DNA from: an uncultured Flavobacteriales bacterium
GTDB lineage: Bacteria; Bacteroidota; Bacteroidia; Flavobacteriales; Crocinitomicaceae
DNA: 43,257 bases
Reading direction: 5' to 3'
Assembly (NCBI GenBank): GCA_946480815.1
Contig: CAMLLB010000030.1
Span: 1-43,257, forward strand
Position 1 is the stretch's first letter. Every line of letters starts with the position of its first letter. A model generated the notes under the pieces. The model did not search any database. It saw nothing but the letters and a program-made list of their open reading frames with translations, and was not told the DNA's origin. Of this stretch, positions 15,975 through 24,631 are shown one piece after another. A program made the position numbers and the translations under genes.

Positions 15975-17234
15975 TTAACCTGCAGTAATAACTAAAAAAT
16001 CTTCATAGTTCAGATACTGGTTTGCCAATTCCCTGATCCGGGCCGGAGAAATGTGCTTTATTTTCTGAATGGCTTCGTCATAGAATGACAGGTCCAGATC
16101 ATACATATCTACACTGTTGTACATATCCAGCATCGCATATGGTCCGTCTGCACTTTTCAACAACTGACCCAGCATGTAATTTTTAACCAATTCCAGTTCA
16201 TCTTCAGGAACCAATTCATTTTGCAAACGTTTCAATTCGAATTTGATTTCCTGCAAGGTCAGATCCAGCACTTCTTTTCCAACTTCGGTCACGATCACAA
16301 AATACCCTGTTTGGTTCATGTCCATTACTCCCGAGCCAATTCCATACGTATAGCCTTTATCTTCACGAATGTTGGACATTAAACGGGAGCCGAAATAATC
16401 TCCCAAAATGGTATTTAGCACCTGGAAATCGATGTAATCCGGGTGTGATTTAGGGAACAGGAAACGCCCCATTCTGACAGCACACTGAACCGCATCGTCT
16501 TTTGGAAAATCAATTCGTTCCGCATGGAATTTGAATCCGCCGGCATGCTGCACTTTTCCATCAACGGCCCATTTACCGAATAAATCGATCAAGGCATCCA
16601 CCTCATCCAATTCCAGGTCTCCAACCAAAGTGATGCGGGTCAATCCTTCCAGGTAATGCTCTTTCCAATATTTCTTATAGGCAAATACATTTCCTTCGTC
16701 GTAATCAGATTCTTCCGAAATGGTCGAATAATCCGCATTGGATGCAAATAAGTGTTTTCTGAATTGCTGTTGTGCAACGTATTTTACTTTTTGCTGATTA
16801 ACAGCAAACTGTTGTCTCATGGAACGCAACACATCTTCTACTTCCGTCTCCCGGAAAGCAAGTCCCTGGATCGCATTTGCAACGATGTTCGAGATCTGAC
16901 GGACATGTTCGCGCAAACAATAAATGCTCACAACAGCTGTTTCAAAGGAAATATCGGTATCTAAAAAGCCTCCTAAAGCATCAATCTGTTCGTGAATTTC
17001 AACAGAAGAAAATTCATTGGTCCCCGAAAGCAACAGGCTGTGTACAATGGCAGGAATACTTTTGTTTCCACGTGTAATCCCGGCATCAAAGAACAAATCC
17101 AAACGCACTGTCTCATTGGGAACTTCTTTCATCCAAAGGAGCTTCACATGCGGAGTCACATCAAATATCTGAGGCTTTACAAACGAAATATGATCTACCT
17201 GTTTCGTTTCAGGCTGCTTGGTTCTCACACTCAT
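15975..17234 (-). CDS. M16 peptidase family protein, inactive partner
   Basis: A 419-residue M16B (processing-peptidase-like) protein. It has the family fold (FFDAGITRGNKSIPAIVHSLL near residues 49-69; the later FGSRLMSNIREDKGYTYGIGSG segment) but no HxxEH zinc motif: where the motif should be the sequence is VHSLLLSG. It is therefore the non-catalytic half of a heterodimer, as with mitochondrial MPP-alpha and many bacterial M16 pairs. Its ATG overlaps the stop of the active partner by 4 bases (ATGA at 17231-17234), so the two are translationally coupled and made in equal amounts. The RxxKGYTYGIGS region fits the substrate-binding loop conserved in the inactive subunit. Confidence 0.9.
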   Translation of the reverse strand: MSVRTKQPETKQVDHISFVKPQIFDVTPHVKLLWMKEVPNETVRLDLFFDAGITRGNKSIPAIVHSLLLSGTNEFSSVEIHEQIDALGGFLDTDISFETAVVSIYCLREHVRQISNIVANAIQGLAFRETEVEDVLRSMRQQFAVNQQKVKYVAQQQFRKHLFASNADYSTISEESDYDEGNVFAYKKYWKEHYLEGLTRITLVGDLELDEVDALIDLFGKWAVDGKVQHAGGFKFHAERIDFPKDDAVQCAVRMGRFLFPKSHPDYIDFQVLNTILGDYFGSRLMSNIREDKGYTYGIGSGVMDMNQTGYFVIVTEVGKEVLDLTLQEIKFELKRLQNELVPEDELELVKNYMLGQLLKSADGPYAMLDMYNSVDMYDLDLSFYDEAIQKIKHISPARIRELANQYLNYEDFLVITAG

Positions 17235-18472
17235 TCTTTGATAGATTTTACGCGTAAAAGTGATGTGTTTTCTTTTTTGAACAGTTGATTGGCAACTGTC
17301 TTTATTTGTTCCGGAGTGATGCTTTGGTAAAGGTTATTTTCTTCGTTTACCCCATTGGCATCTCCCAATAATTCATACAGGCACAAATTCATCGCGCGAT
17401 TCAACAAGCCTTGCTCCTGGAACTCTTTTACAGTTCTGATCTTATTCAGCAGCTTAGAAGTTTCCGCTTCGGACATCAACTCTTTTTTAATGTCTTCCAG
17501 CAAAGGCCAGAGTGCCTGGTCCAATTCTTCGAATGAAACATCGTTACTTAGTTTTCCATCGATAATGAGCAGTCCTTCATCCAATGATCCGGTAATGTAT
17601 GCATTGATCGAAGTAACCAGCTTCAGCTCCTTCTTCAATTTGGAATACAAACGGGAGGACTTTTCACGTCCTAAAGCATCGGAAATAATATCTGTTACAT
17701 AGTATTCAAAGCTTTTTCTTTCCGGCATTTTGAAACTATAGTAAAATGCATCGTTGGGAACTTTACGCTCGATAGTCAGTTCGCGGTATTCCTTTTGAAC
17801 GGGTTCCTTCGGTAAGATCCGGTCCGGTTTTAAAGATGCCGGAATATCTCCGTACCACTTCTCTACCAAACGTCTGGTTTCTTCCAGTGAAATATTTCCC
17901 GCAATACACAAAATGGCATTTGCCGGATGGTAATGGTTTTTAAAAAAAACTTTCACGTCATCCATTGTTGCATCTTCAATGTGCTGGATATTTTTCCCGA
18001 TGGTAGCCCATTTGTAGGGATGACTTTTATATGCCAGCGGTCTCAATTGCAACCACACATCTCCGTAAGGCTGATTCAGGTAACGCTGTTTAAATTCTTC
18101 AATTACCACATTGCGTTGTACTTCCAGGCTTTTGGGTGTAAATGCCAGGGAGAGCATGCGGTCACTTTCCAGCCACAAAGCAGTTTCAATGTTTTGTACC
18201 GGAAGCACATCGTAGTAATTCGTAATATCATTTGAAGTGAAGGCATTACTTTCTCCCCCGGCGCGTTGCAGAGGTGAATCAAAATCCGGAATATTTACGG
18301 AGCCCCCAAACATCAGGTGCTCAAACAAATGGGCAAACCCTGTTTTTTCTTCTGATTCATCACGTGCTCCCACATCGTAAAGTGTATTCACCACCGCCAT
18401 GGGAGTAGTGGAATCAAAATGGTGCAGAACCGTTAGTCCGTTCTCTAATTTAAATCGATTAAATGCGATCAT
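17231..18472 (-). CDS. M16 zinc peptidase, catalytic subunit
   Basis: A 413-residue M16 family peptidase. The inverted zinc motif HLFEH lies at residues 48-52, with the following conserved VVIEE (Glu125/126) supplying the third zinc ligand. Residues GARDESEEKTGFAHLFEHLMFGG match the catalytic subunit of the family. There is no signal peptide, so it is likely cytoplasmic, degrading small peptides in a clam-shell chamber formed with the neighbouring inactive subunit. The gene sits between the nitronate monooxygenase-like gene and the inactive subunit, with 4-base ATGA overlaps on both sides, so all three form one operon read from 19,425 downwards. Confidence 0.93.
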   Translation of the reverse strand: MIAFNRFKLENGLTVLHHFDSTTPMAVVNTLYDVGARDESEEKTGFAHLFEHLMFGGSVNIPDFDSPLQRAGGESNAFTSNDITNYYDVLPVQNIETALWLESDRMLSLAFTPKSLEVQRNVVIEEFKQRYLNQPYGDVWLQLRPLAYKSHPYKWATIGKNIQHIEDATMDDVKVFFKNHYHPANAILCIAGNISLEETRRLVEKWYGDIPASLKPDRILPKEPVQKEYRELTIERKVPNDAFYYSFKMPERKSFEYYVTDIISDALGREKSSRLYSKLKKELKLVTSINAYITGSLDEGLLIIDGKLSNDVSFEELDQALWPLLEDIKKELMSEAETSKLLNKIRTVKEFQEQGLLNRAMNLCLYELLGDANGVNEENNLYQSITPEQIKTVANQLFKKENTSLLRVKSIKE

Positions 18473-19425
18473 TCAAATGCATATTTGGCTTCGCTTCGTT
18501 CATTCAAAGCGGTTTTAAATTCGTTTATTATTTCATTGACAATCTCTCCTGCCGGTTTCATTTCCGAAATCAAGCCCGAGATCTGACCGACTTCCAATTC
18601 ACCCTCAATCAAATCGCCTTCGAACATACCTCTTTTTGCTCTTCCTCTTCCCAGCAACTCACTCAATTCTTCATTCGTAGCACAACGCTCGTAAGCCTCT
18701 TCTACCTTTTCAAAGAAGGAATTTTTGATCAAACGGACAGGAGTCAATTCCTTTAAGGTCAACATCGTATCTCCTTCTCGTGCTTTCAGGACCACTTCCT
18801 TGAAATTTTGATGTGCAGAAGATTCAGGTGAAGCGATGAAACGGGAACCGATCTGCACTGCATCCGCACCCAGGGTCATTGCAGCAAGCATTCCTCTTCC
18901 TGTTCCGATACCTCCGGCAGCGATCAAAGGAATAGAAACCACCGATTTCACCAGTGGAATCAAACACATGGTTGTTGTTTCGTCTCTTCCGTTGTGTCCA
19001 CCGGCTTCAAATCCTTCAGCAACAACCGCATCTACTCCGGCTTCCTGAGCTTTCAGTGCAAATTTTGCAGAGGAAACCACGTGAACAACCGTAATTCCGG
19101 CTTCTTTCAATCGCGCTGTATATGTTTTCGGATTTCCTGCAGAAGTAAAAACAATCGGCACCTGGTGTTTGATGATTGTTTGGATATGGTCTTCAATATT
19201 GGGATAAAGCATCGGAAGGTTGACTGCAAAGGGTTTCTGAGTTGCTTCCTTGCATTTGCGAATGTGTTCGTCTAAAATTTCGGGATACATGGACCCGGAA
19301 CCGATGATTCCCAATCCACCTGCATTGGAAACGGCACTTGCCAGTTCCCAACCGGAACACCAGATCATTCCTGCCTGGATCAATGGATATTTTATCTGAA
19401 AAAGTTCAGTGATTTTATTTTTCAT
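18469..19425 (-). CDS. Nitronate monooxygenase / enoyl-ACP reductase II-like flavoprotein
   Basis: A 318-residue FMN enzyme with the TIM-barrel NPD fold. The motifs are IQAGMIWCSGWELASAVSNA (16-35), FEAGGHNG (139-146; the histidine is the usual catalytic base), IAAGGIGTG (168-176) and GADAVQIGSRF (186-196) for flavin phosphate binding. Members oxidise nitronates such as propionate-3-nitronate, or act as FabK-type enoyl-ACP reductases; sequence alone does not separate the two here, although the AGGHNG motif occurs in both. It is the first gene of an operon with the M16 peptidase pair, overlapping the next start by 4 bases (18469-18472). The functional link between flavoprotein and peptidases is unknown. 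Confidence 0.85.
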   Translation of the reverse strand: MKNKITELFQIKYPLIQAGMIWCSGWELASAVSNAGGLGIIGSGSMYPEILDEHIRKCKEATQKPFAVNLPMLYPNIEDHIQTIIKHQVPIVFTSAGNPKTYTARLKEAGITVVHVVSSAKFALKAQEAGVDAVVAEGFEAGGHNGRDETTTMCLIPLVKSVVSIPLIAAGGIGTGRGMLAAMTLGADAVQIGSRFIASPESSAHQNFKEVVLKAREGDTMLTLKELTPVRLIKNSFFEKVEEAYERCATNEELSELLGRGRAKRGMFEGDLIEGELEVGQISGLISEMKPAGEIVNEIINEFKTALNERSEAKYAFE

Positions 19426-19486
19426 GAAGTGTGTACTACTTTCAATTTTATCAGTAACGAAAATACGAAGATAATTCCGAATTACG

Positions 19487-19504
19487 TCCCGATAGCTATC
19501 GGGA
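19487..19504. repeat. 18-bp perfect palindrome
   Basis: tcccgatagctatcggga is a perfect palindrome, flanked on both sides by ccgaatt(a/g)cg-type sequence. The same architecture, with a different core, occurs at 34341-34356. It belongs to a dispersed intergenic repeat family and is not an obvious operator. Confidence 0.55.
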
Positions 19505-19543
19505 GCCGAATTGCGAATGAAAATCGAAAAGAAAAACTAAAAT

Positions 19544-19583
19544 AAACAAGCAGGGGCGGAAAATTTTCCGCCCCTGCTTGTTT
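19544..19583 (-). terminator. Strong terminator after the lipoprotein gene
   Basis: A perfect 40-bp palindrome: the left half aaacaagcaggggcggaaaa (19544-19563) is exactly complementary to the right half (19564-19583). It begins 20 bases after the stop of the 126-residue gene and is followed on the minus strand by ATTTTAGTTTTTC. It is GC-rich in the stem with T-rich sequence after it, as expected for a Rho-independent terminator. Confidence 0.85.
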
Positions 19584-19603
19584 TAAACGATATCTGAATC
19601 AGA

Positions 19604-19984
19604 TTATTTCTCTTCTCTCAATTGCTTGATTGATTCGTCAATTTCTTTCGCCATGGAAGGCATTTGTTTTTTAAGGTTCTCCATCGACTTGATTGTCTCT
19701 TCCTTAAATTCAGCATAACCACTGCACTCTTTCATTTCTTTACGCAGTTTTTCCTGAGCAGCCTTGTCGGTTTTTCCTTCGTAAAGTTTCTTGCACTTTT
19801 CTTCTTCTGCCTTGTGTTCTTCCACATATTTCTTTTGGAAAGTCCCGTCGAAATTGTGTTCACGATCACCCTTCATTATTTCAGTAGCCATGTCAGTACA
19901 TTCGCACAGTTCACTTTGTTTTGAACAAGATTGAATCGTCATGAATCCCAATCCGAGTACAGCAATTAGTTTTAAATTTTTCAT
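19604..19984 (-). CDS. Small putative lipoprotein, charged and helical
   Basis: A 126-residue protein of unknown function. The N-terminus MKNLKLIAVLGLGFMTIQSC ends in a lipobox with the lipidated cysteine at residue 20. The mature part is very rich in Lys and Glu, predicted all-helical, and has further cysteines (CECTDMATEIM, then EKCKKLYEG and MKECSGYAEF) that might form disulfides in the periplasm. The pattern is similar to small Bacteroidota lipoproteins with an ELCECTD-type motif that have no assigned role. A TATATTTA element upstream on the minus strand resembles a -7 box. The gene is monocistronic, ending at a strong terminator. Confidence 0.75.
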   Translation of the reverse strand: MKNLKLIAVLGLGFMTIQSCSKQSELCECTDMATEIMKGDREHNFDGTFQKKYVEEHKAEEEKCKKLYEGKTDKAAQEKLRKEMKECSGYAEFKEETIKSMENLKKQMPSMAKEIDESIKQLREEK

Positions 19985-20086
19985 TCGTTTGAATTTAAGT
20001 TATCGTAAATATACTTACGAATGCCGAATTACGAGTTCCGAATTAACAAAAGCTTGATTTCAATTGATATTCGCAATTTTCGATTC

Positions 20087-21325
20087 TTACAACTCCTTAA
20101 AAATTACGATTCCGTTATGTCCTCCAAAACCGAACGTATTGCTCATAGCAACGTTCACCTTCTTTTCGATTGCCTGGTTCCGTACAATACCTAATTGGCC
20201 GGAAATTGCCGGGTCTAATTCCCTCAGATTGATTGTCGGAGGAATCAGATCGTGGTTGATCGATTGAATGGCAAGAATCGCTTCTACTGCGCCGGCCGCT
20301 CCAAGTAAATGCCCCGTCATTGATTTTGTTGCACTGATCTTTAAAGAGCCGGTTTGTCCGAAAACGGATGTAATTGCCGCAATCTCACTCAAATCTCCCA
20401 CTGAAGTTGAGGTAGCATGTGCATTCAGGTAATCGACCTGATTGGGATTGAGCTGTGCTTCCGCCATTGCCAATTCCATTGCTTTTTTTGCTCCAAGTCC
20501 TTCGGGATGCGTAGCCGTCATATGATACGCATCTGCTGTCATAGAAGCGCCGACCAATTCGGCGTAGATTTTTGCGCCACGTTTTTTGGCATGTTCGTAT
20601 TCTTCCAGAATAAGCGCACCGGCTCCTTCTCCCATGACAAAACCGTCTCTGGAACTGTCAAACGGACGACTGGCTTCTGTAGGGTGTTCATTATTGATCG
20701 ACATGGCTTTCATTGCGTTAAATCCAGCAATTGACGCTTCTGTGATGGGAGCTTCCGAACCACCGGAAACAAAGACTTTTGCCTTTCCCAGACGAATATA
20801 ATTGAAAGCATCCATCAATGCTGTGTTGGAGGTGGCACAAGCTGAAACAGTGGTGTAATTGATTCCCTGTAACCCAAATTTAATCGAGATCATTCCGGAA
20901 GCCATATTTGCAATCAATTTCGGGACAAAAAAGGGATTGAACTTTGGAATGAAGTTCATTTGTACATAGTTCTTAACCTCTTCTTCAAAGGTTCCCATTC
21001 CACCTTGTCCGGTCCCCCAAATGACTCCAATATCAAACGGGTCCAGTTTTTCCAATTCCAAACCGGAATCTTCCAGGGCCTGAGCAGCAGCATACAATCC
21101 ATATTGAGTGAACAAATCACTTTTTTTGATTTCTGCATGTGTCAGGTATTTTTCCGGATCAAATGCATCAATTTCACAGGCAATTTGTGTTTTAAAATTT
21201 GCCGGATCAAAACGGGTAATGAGACGCGCACCACTTTTCCCGTTCACACTATTTTCCCAAAATTCATTTACCGTTTTACCAAGTGGATTTACGGTTCCCA
21301 TTCCGGTTATAACTACTCTTTTCAT
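20087..21325 (-). CDS. fabF: Beta-ketoacyl-ACP synthase II
   Basis: A FabF-type condensing enzyme of 412 residues. It extends acyl-ACP by two carbons using malonyl-ACP. The active-site cysteine lies in TVSACATSN (residue 163 from this start), with the two histidines in NAHATSTSVGD and SMTGHLLGAAGA and the lysine just before the latter; all are intact. The start at 21325 (MKRVVITGMG) matches the conserved beginning of the family; an ATG three codons earlier at 21334 overlaps the thioesterase stop and is also possible. It is the last gene of the TetR-controlled operon. Finding an anabolic synthase next to a thiolase suggests a dedicated acyl pathway rather than bulk fatty-acid synthesis, which is an inference. 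Confidence 0.92.
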   Translation of the reverse strand: MKRVVITGMGTVNPLGKTVNEFWENSVNGKSGARLITRFDPANFKTQIACEIDAFDPEKYLTHAEIKKSDLFTQYGLYAAAQALEDSGLELEKLDPFDIGVIWGTGQGGMGTFEEEVKNYVQMNFIPKFNPFFVPKLIANMASGMISIKFGLQGINYTTVSACATSNTALMDAFNYIRLGKAKVFVSGGSEAPITEASIAGFNAMKAMSINNEHPTEASRPFDSSRDGFVMGEGAGALILEEYEHAKKRGAKIYAELVGASMTADAYHMTATHPEGLGAKKAMELAMAEAQLNPNQVDYLNAHATSTSVGDLSEIAAITSVFGQTGSLKISATKSMTGHLLGAAGAVEAILAIQSINHDLIPPTINLRELDPAISGQLGIVRNQAIEKKVNVAMSNTFGFGGHNGIVIFKEL

Positions 21326-21326
21326 G

Positions 21327-21833
21327 TTATTCATTTTTCAAAAGCATGCACGTCGAAACTGCATGAGCGTATTTTTTCCCGGATTCATCTGACAGTGAAG
21401 CTTCAACAAGTGCAGTCGAATTTCCCAGGTGGATCATTTTACCCGTTGCCGTAAGCAATCCTGATCCGGTACGTACCATTTTCAGGAAATTGACTTTTAA
21501 TTCCAATGTAGTATAAACCGTTCCCTTCGGCAGAAGCGAATGAAGTGTACACCCCATAGCGGAATCGAGCAGCGCCGTAATTACTCCGCCGTGTACACTG
21601 CCATTCGGATTGTAATGGAATTCCTGTGGTTCGAAATAGAAACTCGCTTTTCCTTCTTCCAGTTCTCCCAGGTAAAAATCGAGTGTATTGATCAAAGGAG
21701 AAGCCGGAACTTCCCCCTTTTTGATTGCCATCAGATATTCCATACCGGACAGGTCTTTGGATAATTCCACTCCTTCAAAAGGGTTTCCCCAGGAGTAGAG
21801 GCGTTCGCGTTGTTTTGTTAGTTCCATACTCAT
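21327..21833 (-). CDS. PaaI-type hotdog thioesterase
   Basis: A 168-residue acyl-CoA thioesterase of the hotdog fold. The motif NPNGSVHGGVITALLDSAMG (about residues 75-94) is the PaaI/HGG-type active-site segment, where the aspartate and glycine-rich loop bind the thioester. Family members release free acids from CoA thioesters, such as phenylacetyl- or 3-hydroxyacyl-CoA. It lies between the SDR and fabF genes with gaps of 15 bases or less, so is co-transcribed. Met3 is an alternative start. Its substrate is not clear from the sequence. Confidence 0.85.
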   Translation of the reverse strand: MSMELTKQRERLYSWGNPFEGVELSKDLSGMEYLMAIKKGEVPASPLINTLDFYLGELEEGKASFYFEPQEFHYNPNGSVHGGVITALLDSAMGCTLHSLLPKGTVYTTLELKVNFLKMVRTGSGLLTATGKMIHLGNSTALVEASLSDESGKKYAHAVSTCMLLKNE

Positions 21834-21848
21834 TGAACCATTTGAACT

Positions 21849-22538
21849 TTATATGTTTACAAATTCCTTTGACATTCCGACCGGAACGAGCCATTGGTTT
21901 TTCTCCAAAGCTCCCAATAATTCATCTGCTACTTCTTTGGGAGGAATTCCGTTCTCTCCACCGATCTCTTTCGAAAAATCCGTATTTACCAACGGCGGGA
22001 TCAGTTCAAAAACATGTAACTGATTTTCGAATGTCTCACGCAAGACATCCGTATACGCTTTCAAAGCCGCTTTACTTGCAGTATAAGTCGGTAACATTTT
22101 TTGAGGATAATAAGCAACGATGGATGTTACATTCACAACCACCGGATCCTCGTTCTTTAAAAGTGTCGGAAGCAGTTTCTCCGTCAAACCGACAATCGAC
22201 AGGTAGTTTGTTTCCATTTCCCGGTTTGCCTTAGACTTGGCATTCGCATTTGCATCCAACTGGTACACATCTGCATACCCGGCATTGTTAATCACCATAT
22301 TCAATTCCGGATGCTGTTCTTTGATTTGGGCAACCAATAGGTCCGTGCTCTCCGAATTCGTCACATCTCCTGAAATCGGAATGACATTTTCCAATTGTCT
22401 CGCCGCATGTTTCAATCTTTCTTCATTTCGACCGGTAATCAATACTTTGTTTCCTAATTGAGAGAATTGTTTTGCTAATTCGAAGCCGATCCCTGCTGAA
22501 CCTCCTGTAATCAGGATGGTGTTTCCGTTTGTTTTCAT
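21849..22538 (-). CDS. Short-chain dehydrogenase/reductase, DltE-like
   Basis: A 229-residue classical SDR. The NAD(P)-binding motif GGSAGIG occurs at residues 12-18, MVINNAGYAD follows in the middle, and the catalytic Ser (NVTSIVAYY) and Tyr-x3-Lys (YTASK) are present. I placed the start at the ATG at 22538 (MKTNGNTILITGG); the frame continues upstream only to a TTG in AT-rich non-family sequence. The overall pattern is close to DltE-like oxidoreductases. In this operon it may reduce a 3-keto or carbonyl group on an acyl chain. Confidence 0.85.
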   Translation of the reverse strand: MKTNGNTILITGGSAGIGFELAKQFSQLGNKVLITGRNEERLKHAARQLENVIPISGDVTNSESTDLLVAQIKEQHPELNMVINNAGYADVYQLDANANAKSKANREMETNYLSIVGLTEKLLPTLLKNEDPVVVNVTSIVAYYPQKMLPTYTASKAALKAYTDVLRETFENQLHVFELIPPLVNTDFSKEIGGENGIPPKEVADELLGALEKNQWLVPVGMSKEFVNI

Positions 22539-22636
22539 GTGTTTGATTTTATTTGTTTGAATGAAAGACTGAAGATGAAAGCCCAAAGACTTTAGACGAA
22601 CTCTGTCTTATGTCTATGGTCTTCAGTCATGGATTA

Positions 22637-23824
22637 TTAAATTACGTGTGTATTCTCAATAAGCATTGCCGTAGCACCGCCGCCACCATTACAAATAGCT
22701 GCCATTCCGTATTTCGCCTGTTGTTGCTGTAAAATGTGTGTCAGTGTAACCAGGATCCTTGCTCCGGAAGCTCCAAGCGGATGACCCAGCGCAACTGCTC
22801 CTCCTTTGATATTTACCTTCTCTGGATCCACCCCGGCCAGGCGTGAATTGATGATCGGAACATTGGCATACGCTTCGTTCATTTCGAAATAATCAATTTC
22901 ATCTATCCCCACTCCCGCTTTCTGAAGTGTTTTTGCAATAGCAACCGAAGGCGAAGTAGTGAACCATTCAGGGGCCTGGGCCGCATCCGAAAAAGCGACA
23001 ATTTTCGCCAAAGGCTTTAGATTGTTTCCTTCCAGGAACTTTTGCGAAACGATCACCAGGATCGCTGCACCGTCATTCAGGTTGGATGCATTTGCAGCCG
23101 TGATTGATCCGTCAGCTTCGAAGATCGGTTTTAACTGGCTCACTTTTTCAGGGTTCAGTTTCTCGATGTCTTCATCTGTATCATAAACAAATTCTCCTTT
23201 TTTCGTTTTCACGGTAATCGGGGTAATTTCATTCTTAAAACTTCCGGAAACATGGGCTTGTTTCGCTTTTGAAAAAGACTTCAGGGTATATTCATCCTGC
23301 TCTTCACGAGAGATGCCATATTTTGTGTTTGCCAGTTCAGCCGCACTCCCCATGTGGAAATTGTGGTACGGGTCCCATAAGCCATCTTTAAGCATTCCGT
23401 CTATGATATTCTGATGACCGGTTTTGTGTCCTTCCCGGTGATTCTCGATGTAATACGGCGCATTCGACATACTTTCCATTCCACCGGCTATTACCACATC
23501 ACTATCTCCCAAAAGGATCGATTGGACCGCATAGGAAACCGATTTGATCCCGGAAGAACAAATCTTATTGATCGTTGTGGCATCTGTTTCATCGGGGATT
23601 CCTGCTGCACGTGCTGCTTGTCGGGCCGGTGCCTGACCGATATTTGCAGAAAGTACATTTCCCAAAATCACTTCATCCACATCCCCGGGTTGAATTCCCG
23701 CTTTTAGTAAGGCATCTTTAATGACTTCCGCAGCCAGTTGCGGTGCGGAAAAGGAAGACAAAGACCCCATGAAACCACCGGTTCCGGTTCTTGCTGCTGC
23801 TAAAATGTATGCGTTGTTTTCCAT
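22637..23824 (-). CDS. Acetyl-CoA C-acyltransferase (thiolase)
   Basis: A 395-residue thiolase. All catalytic residues are present and at the same numbers as in the classic Zoogloea enzyme: Cys89 (NKICSSGIKSV), His348 (GHPLGASGAR) and Cys378 (CNGGGGATAM). It either cleaves 3-ketoacyl-CoA with CoA or condenses two acetyl-CoA units. It is the first structural gene behind a perfect 20-bp palindrome (23880-23899), the likely operator of the TetR regulator encoded just upstream. Which direction it works in vivo cannot be told from sequence. Confidence 0.93.
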   Translation of the reverse strand: MENNAYILAAARTGTGGFMGSLSSFSAPQLAAEVIKDALLKAGIQPGDVDEVILGNVLSANIGQAPARQAARAAGIPDETDATTINKICSSGIKSVSYAVQSILLGDSDVVIAGGMESMSNAPYYIENHREGHKTGHQNIIDGMLKDGLWDPYHNFHMGSAAELANTKYGISREEQDEYTLKSFSKAKQAHVSGSFKNEITPITVKTKKGEFVYDTDEDIEKLNPEKVSQLKPIFEADGSITAANASNLNDGAAILVIVSQKFLEGNNLKPLAKIVAFSDAAQAPEWFTTSPSVAIAKTLQKAGVGIDEIDYFEMNEAYANVPIINSRLAGVDPEKVNIKGGAVALGHPLGASGARILVTLTHILQQQQAKYGMAAICNGGGGATAMLIENTHVI

Positions 23825-23879
23825 ATTGCTATTTTTTTCTTTTCGTTATATCACGAATACATAATATCATGTTTTCGTA

Positions 23880-23899
23880 AATATACCGATCGGTATATT
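23880..23899. promoter_or_regulatory. TetR operator O1 (perfect palindrome)
   Basis: aatataccgatcggtatatt is a perfect 20-bp palindrome with the ACCGATCGGT core typical of TetR-family operators. It lies 15 bases after the tetR stop and 55 bases upstream of the thiolase ATG, where a repressor would block the operon promoter. A second copy of the core with one change lies upstream of tetR. Confidence 0.75.
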
Positions 23900-23914
23900 A
23901 TTAGGTAAAAAATT

Positions 23915-24505
23915 TTACACTGTCATTTCACTAATCATTTTCCGGATCAGTTTCAGGTTCGACATCAAGTGTTTTTTATTATTCAAAGTCTTGGATAATA
24001 AAACTCCACCTTCAATCAGGGAAAGGAAATTATCTGCAAACTCATCCGCATTGGTTTCCGCTTTGAAAAAAGATTTCTTTATTCCATAAGCTACTACACT
24101 TTCCACATGCTGATGCCACTCGATTAATGCCAAACGCACCCGGTTATATAAAACAGGATTACTATCATCACAATCAGTTGCAGTATTGAGAATCGGGCAA
24201 CCACCTGCATATACGATCTTCTCAAAAACTTCTGCGTAGAAATCGACATACACAAGCAACTGTTCTGTAGGATCTTTCAATCCCAACGAGCGGTTCACTA
24301 TTCCGCTTTTGACTTTTTGCAGATTGTAATCGAACGCTGCTGCTGCGAGTTCATTCTTATCTTTGAAATTCCCGTAAATACTGCCTTTTGTGAGCCTGGT
24401 AGCAGACGTAATATCCGAAATAGAAGTTCCTTCGTATCCCTTACTGTTAAATATGGGAGCCGTAGTTTCTATAATGAACTGTCGTGTACGTTCTGCTTTT
24501 GTCAT
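23915..24505 (-). CDS. TetR family repressor
   Basis: A 196-residue TetR/AcrR regulator. The N-terminal helix-turn-helix (TSISDITSATRLTKGSIYGNFKDKNEL, about residues 26-52) is standard; the C-terminal ligand domain is variable and gives no clue to the ligand. It probably binds an acyl-CoA or related lipid intermediate, given the thiolase-SDR-thioesterase-FabF genes that follow. Palindromic sites flank the gene (23880-23899 and 24536-24549), which suggests that it represses both itself and the operon. The -7 box TACATTTG (24510-24517 on the minus strand) lies only 5 bases from the ATG, so its mRNA may be nearly leaderless. Confidence 0.9.
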   Translation of the reverse strand: MTKAERTRQFIIETTAPIFNSKGYEGTSISDITSATRLTKGSIYGNFKDKNELAAAAFDYNLQKVKSGIVNRSLGLKDPTEQLLVYVDFYAEVFEKIVYAGGCPILNTATDCDDSNPVLYNRVRLALIEWHQHVESVVAYGIKKSFFKAETNADEFADNFLSLIEGGVLLSKTLNNKKHLMSNLKLIRKMISEMTV

Positions 24506-24509
24506 GGTA

Positions 24510-24517
24510 CAAATGTA
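24510..24517 (-). promoter_or_regulatory. Putative -7 box of the tetR promoter
   Basis: Read on the minus strand this is TACATTTG, an exact match to TAnnTTTG, ending 5 bases before the ATG. The operator copy O2 (24536-24549) covers the position where the -33 contact would be, so bound TetR could block RNA polymerase. Confidence 0.45.
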
Positions 24518-24535
24518 AAACGTTTTTTCAATTAA

Positions 24536-24549
24536 ATACCGATTGGTAT
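24536..24549. promoter_or_regulatory. TetR operator O2 (one mismatch)
   Basis: ataccgattggtat has the same 14-bp core as O1 at 23883-23896, with a single C-to-T change in the centre. It sits about 30 bases upstream of the tetR ATG, consistent with autoregulation. Confidence 0.65.
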
Positions 24550-24631
24550 ATTAATTTACGTTAAAGAGTTAAATTATTTCCCGCAGAAGAACGCAGAGGT
24601 ACTTTTTATTATCTTAAAAGAGGAATCAAAC

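Noticed and set aside
22539..22586. Upstream extension of the SDR gene to a TTG
   Set aside because: The additional 16 residues do not belong to the SDR family and the ATG at 22538 begins right at the conserved fold.
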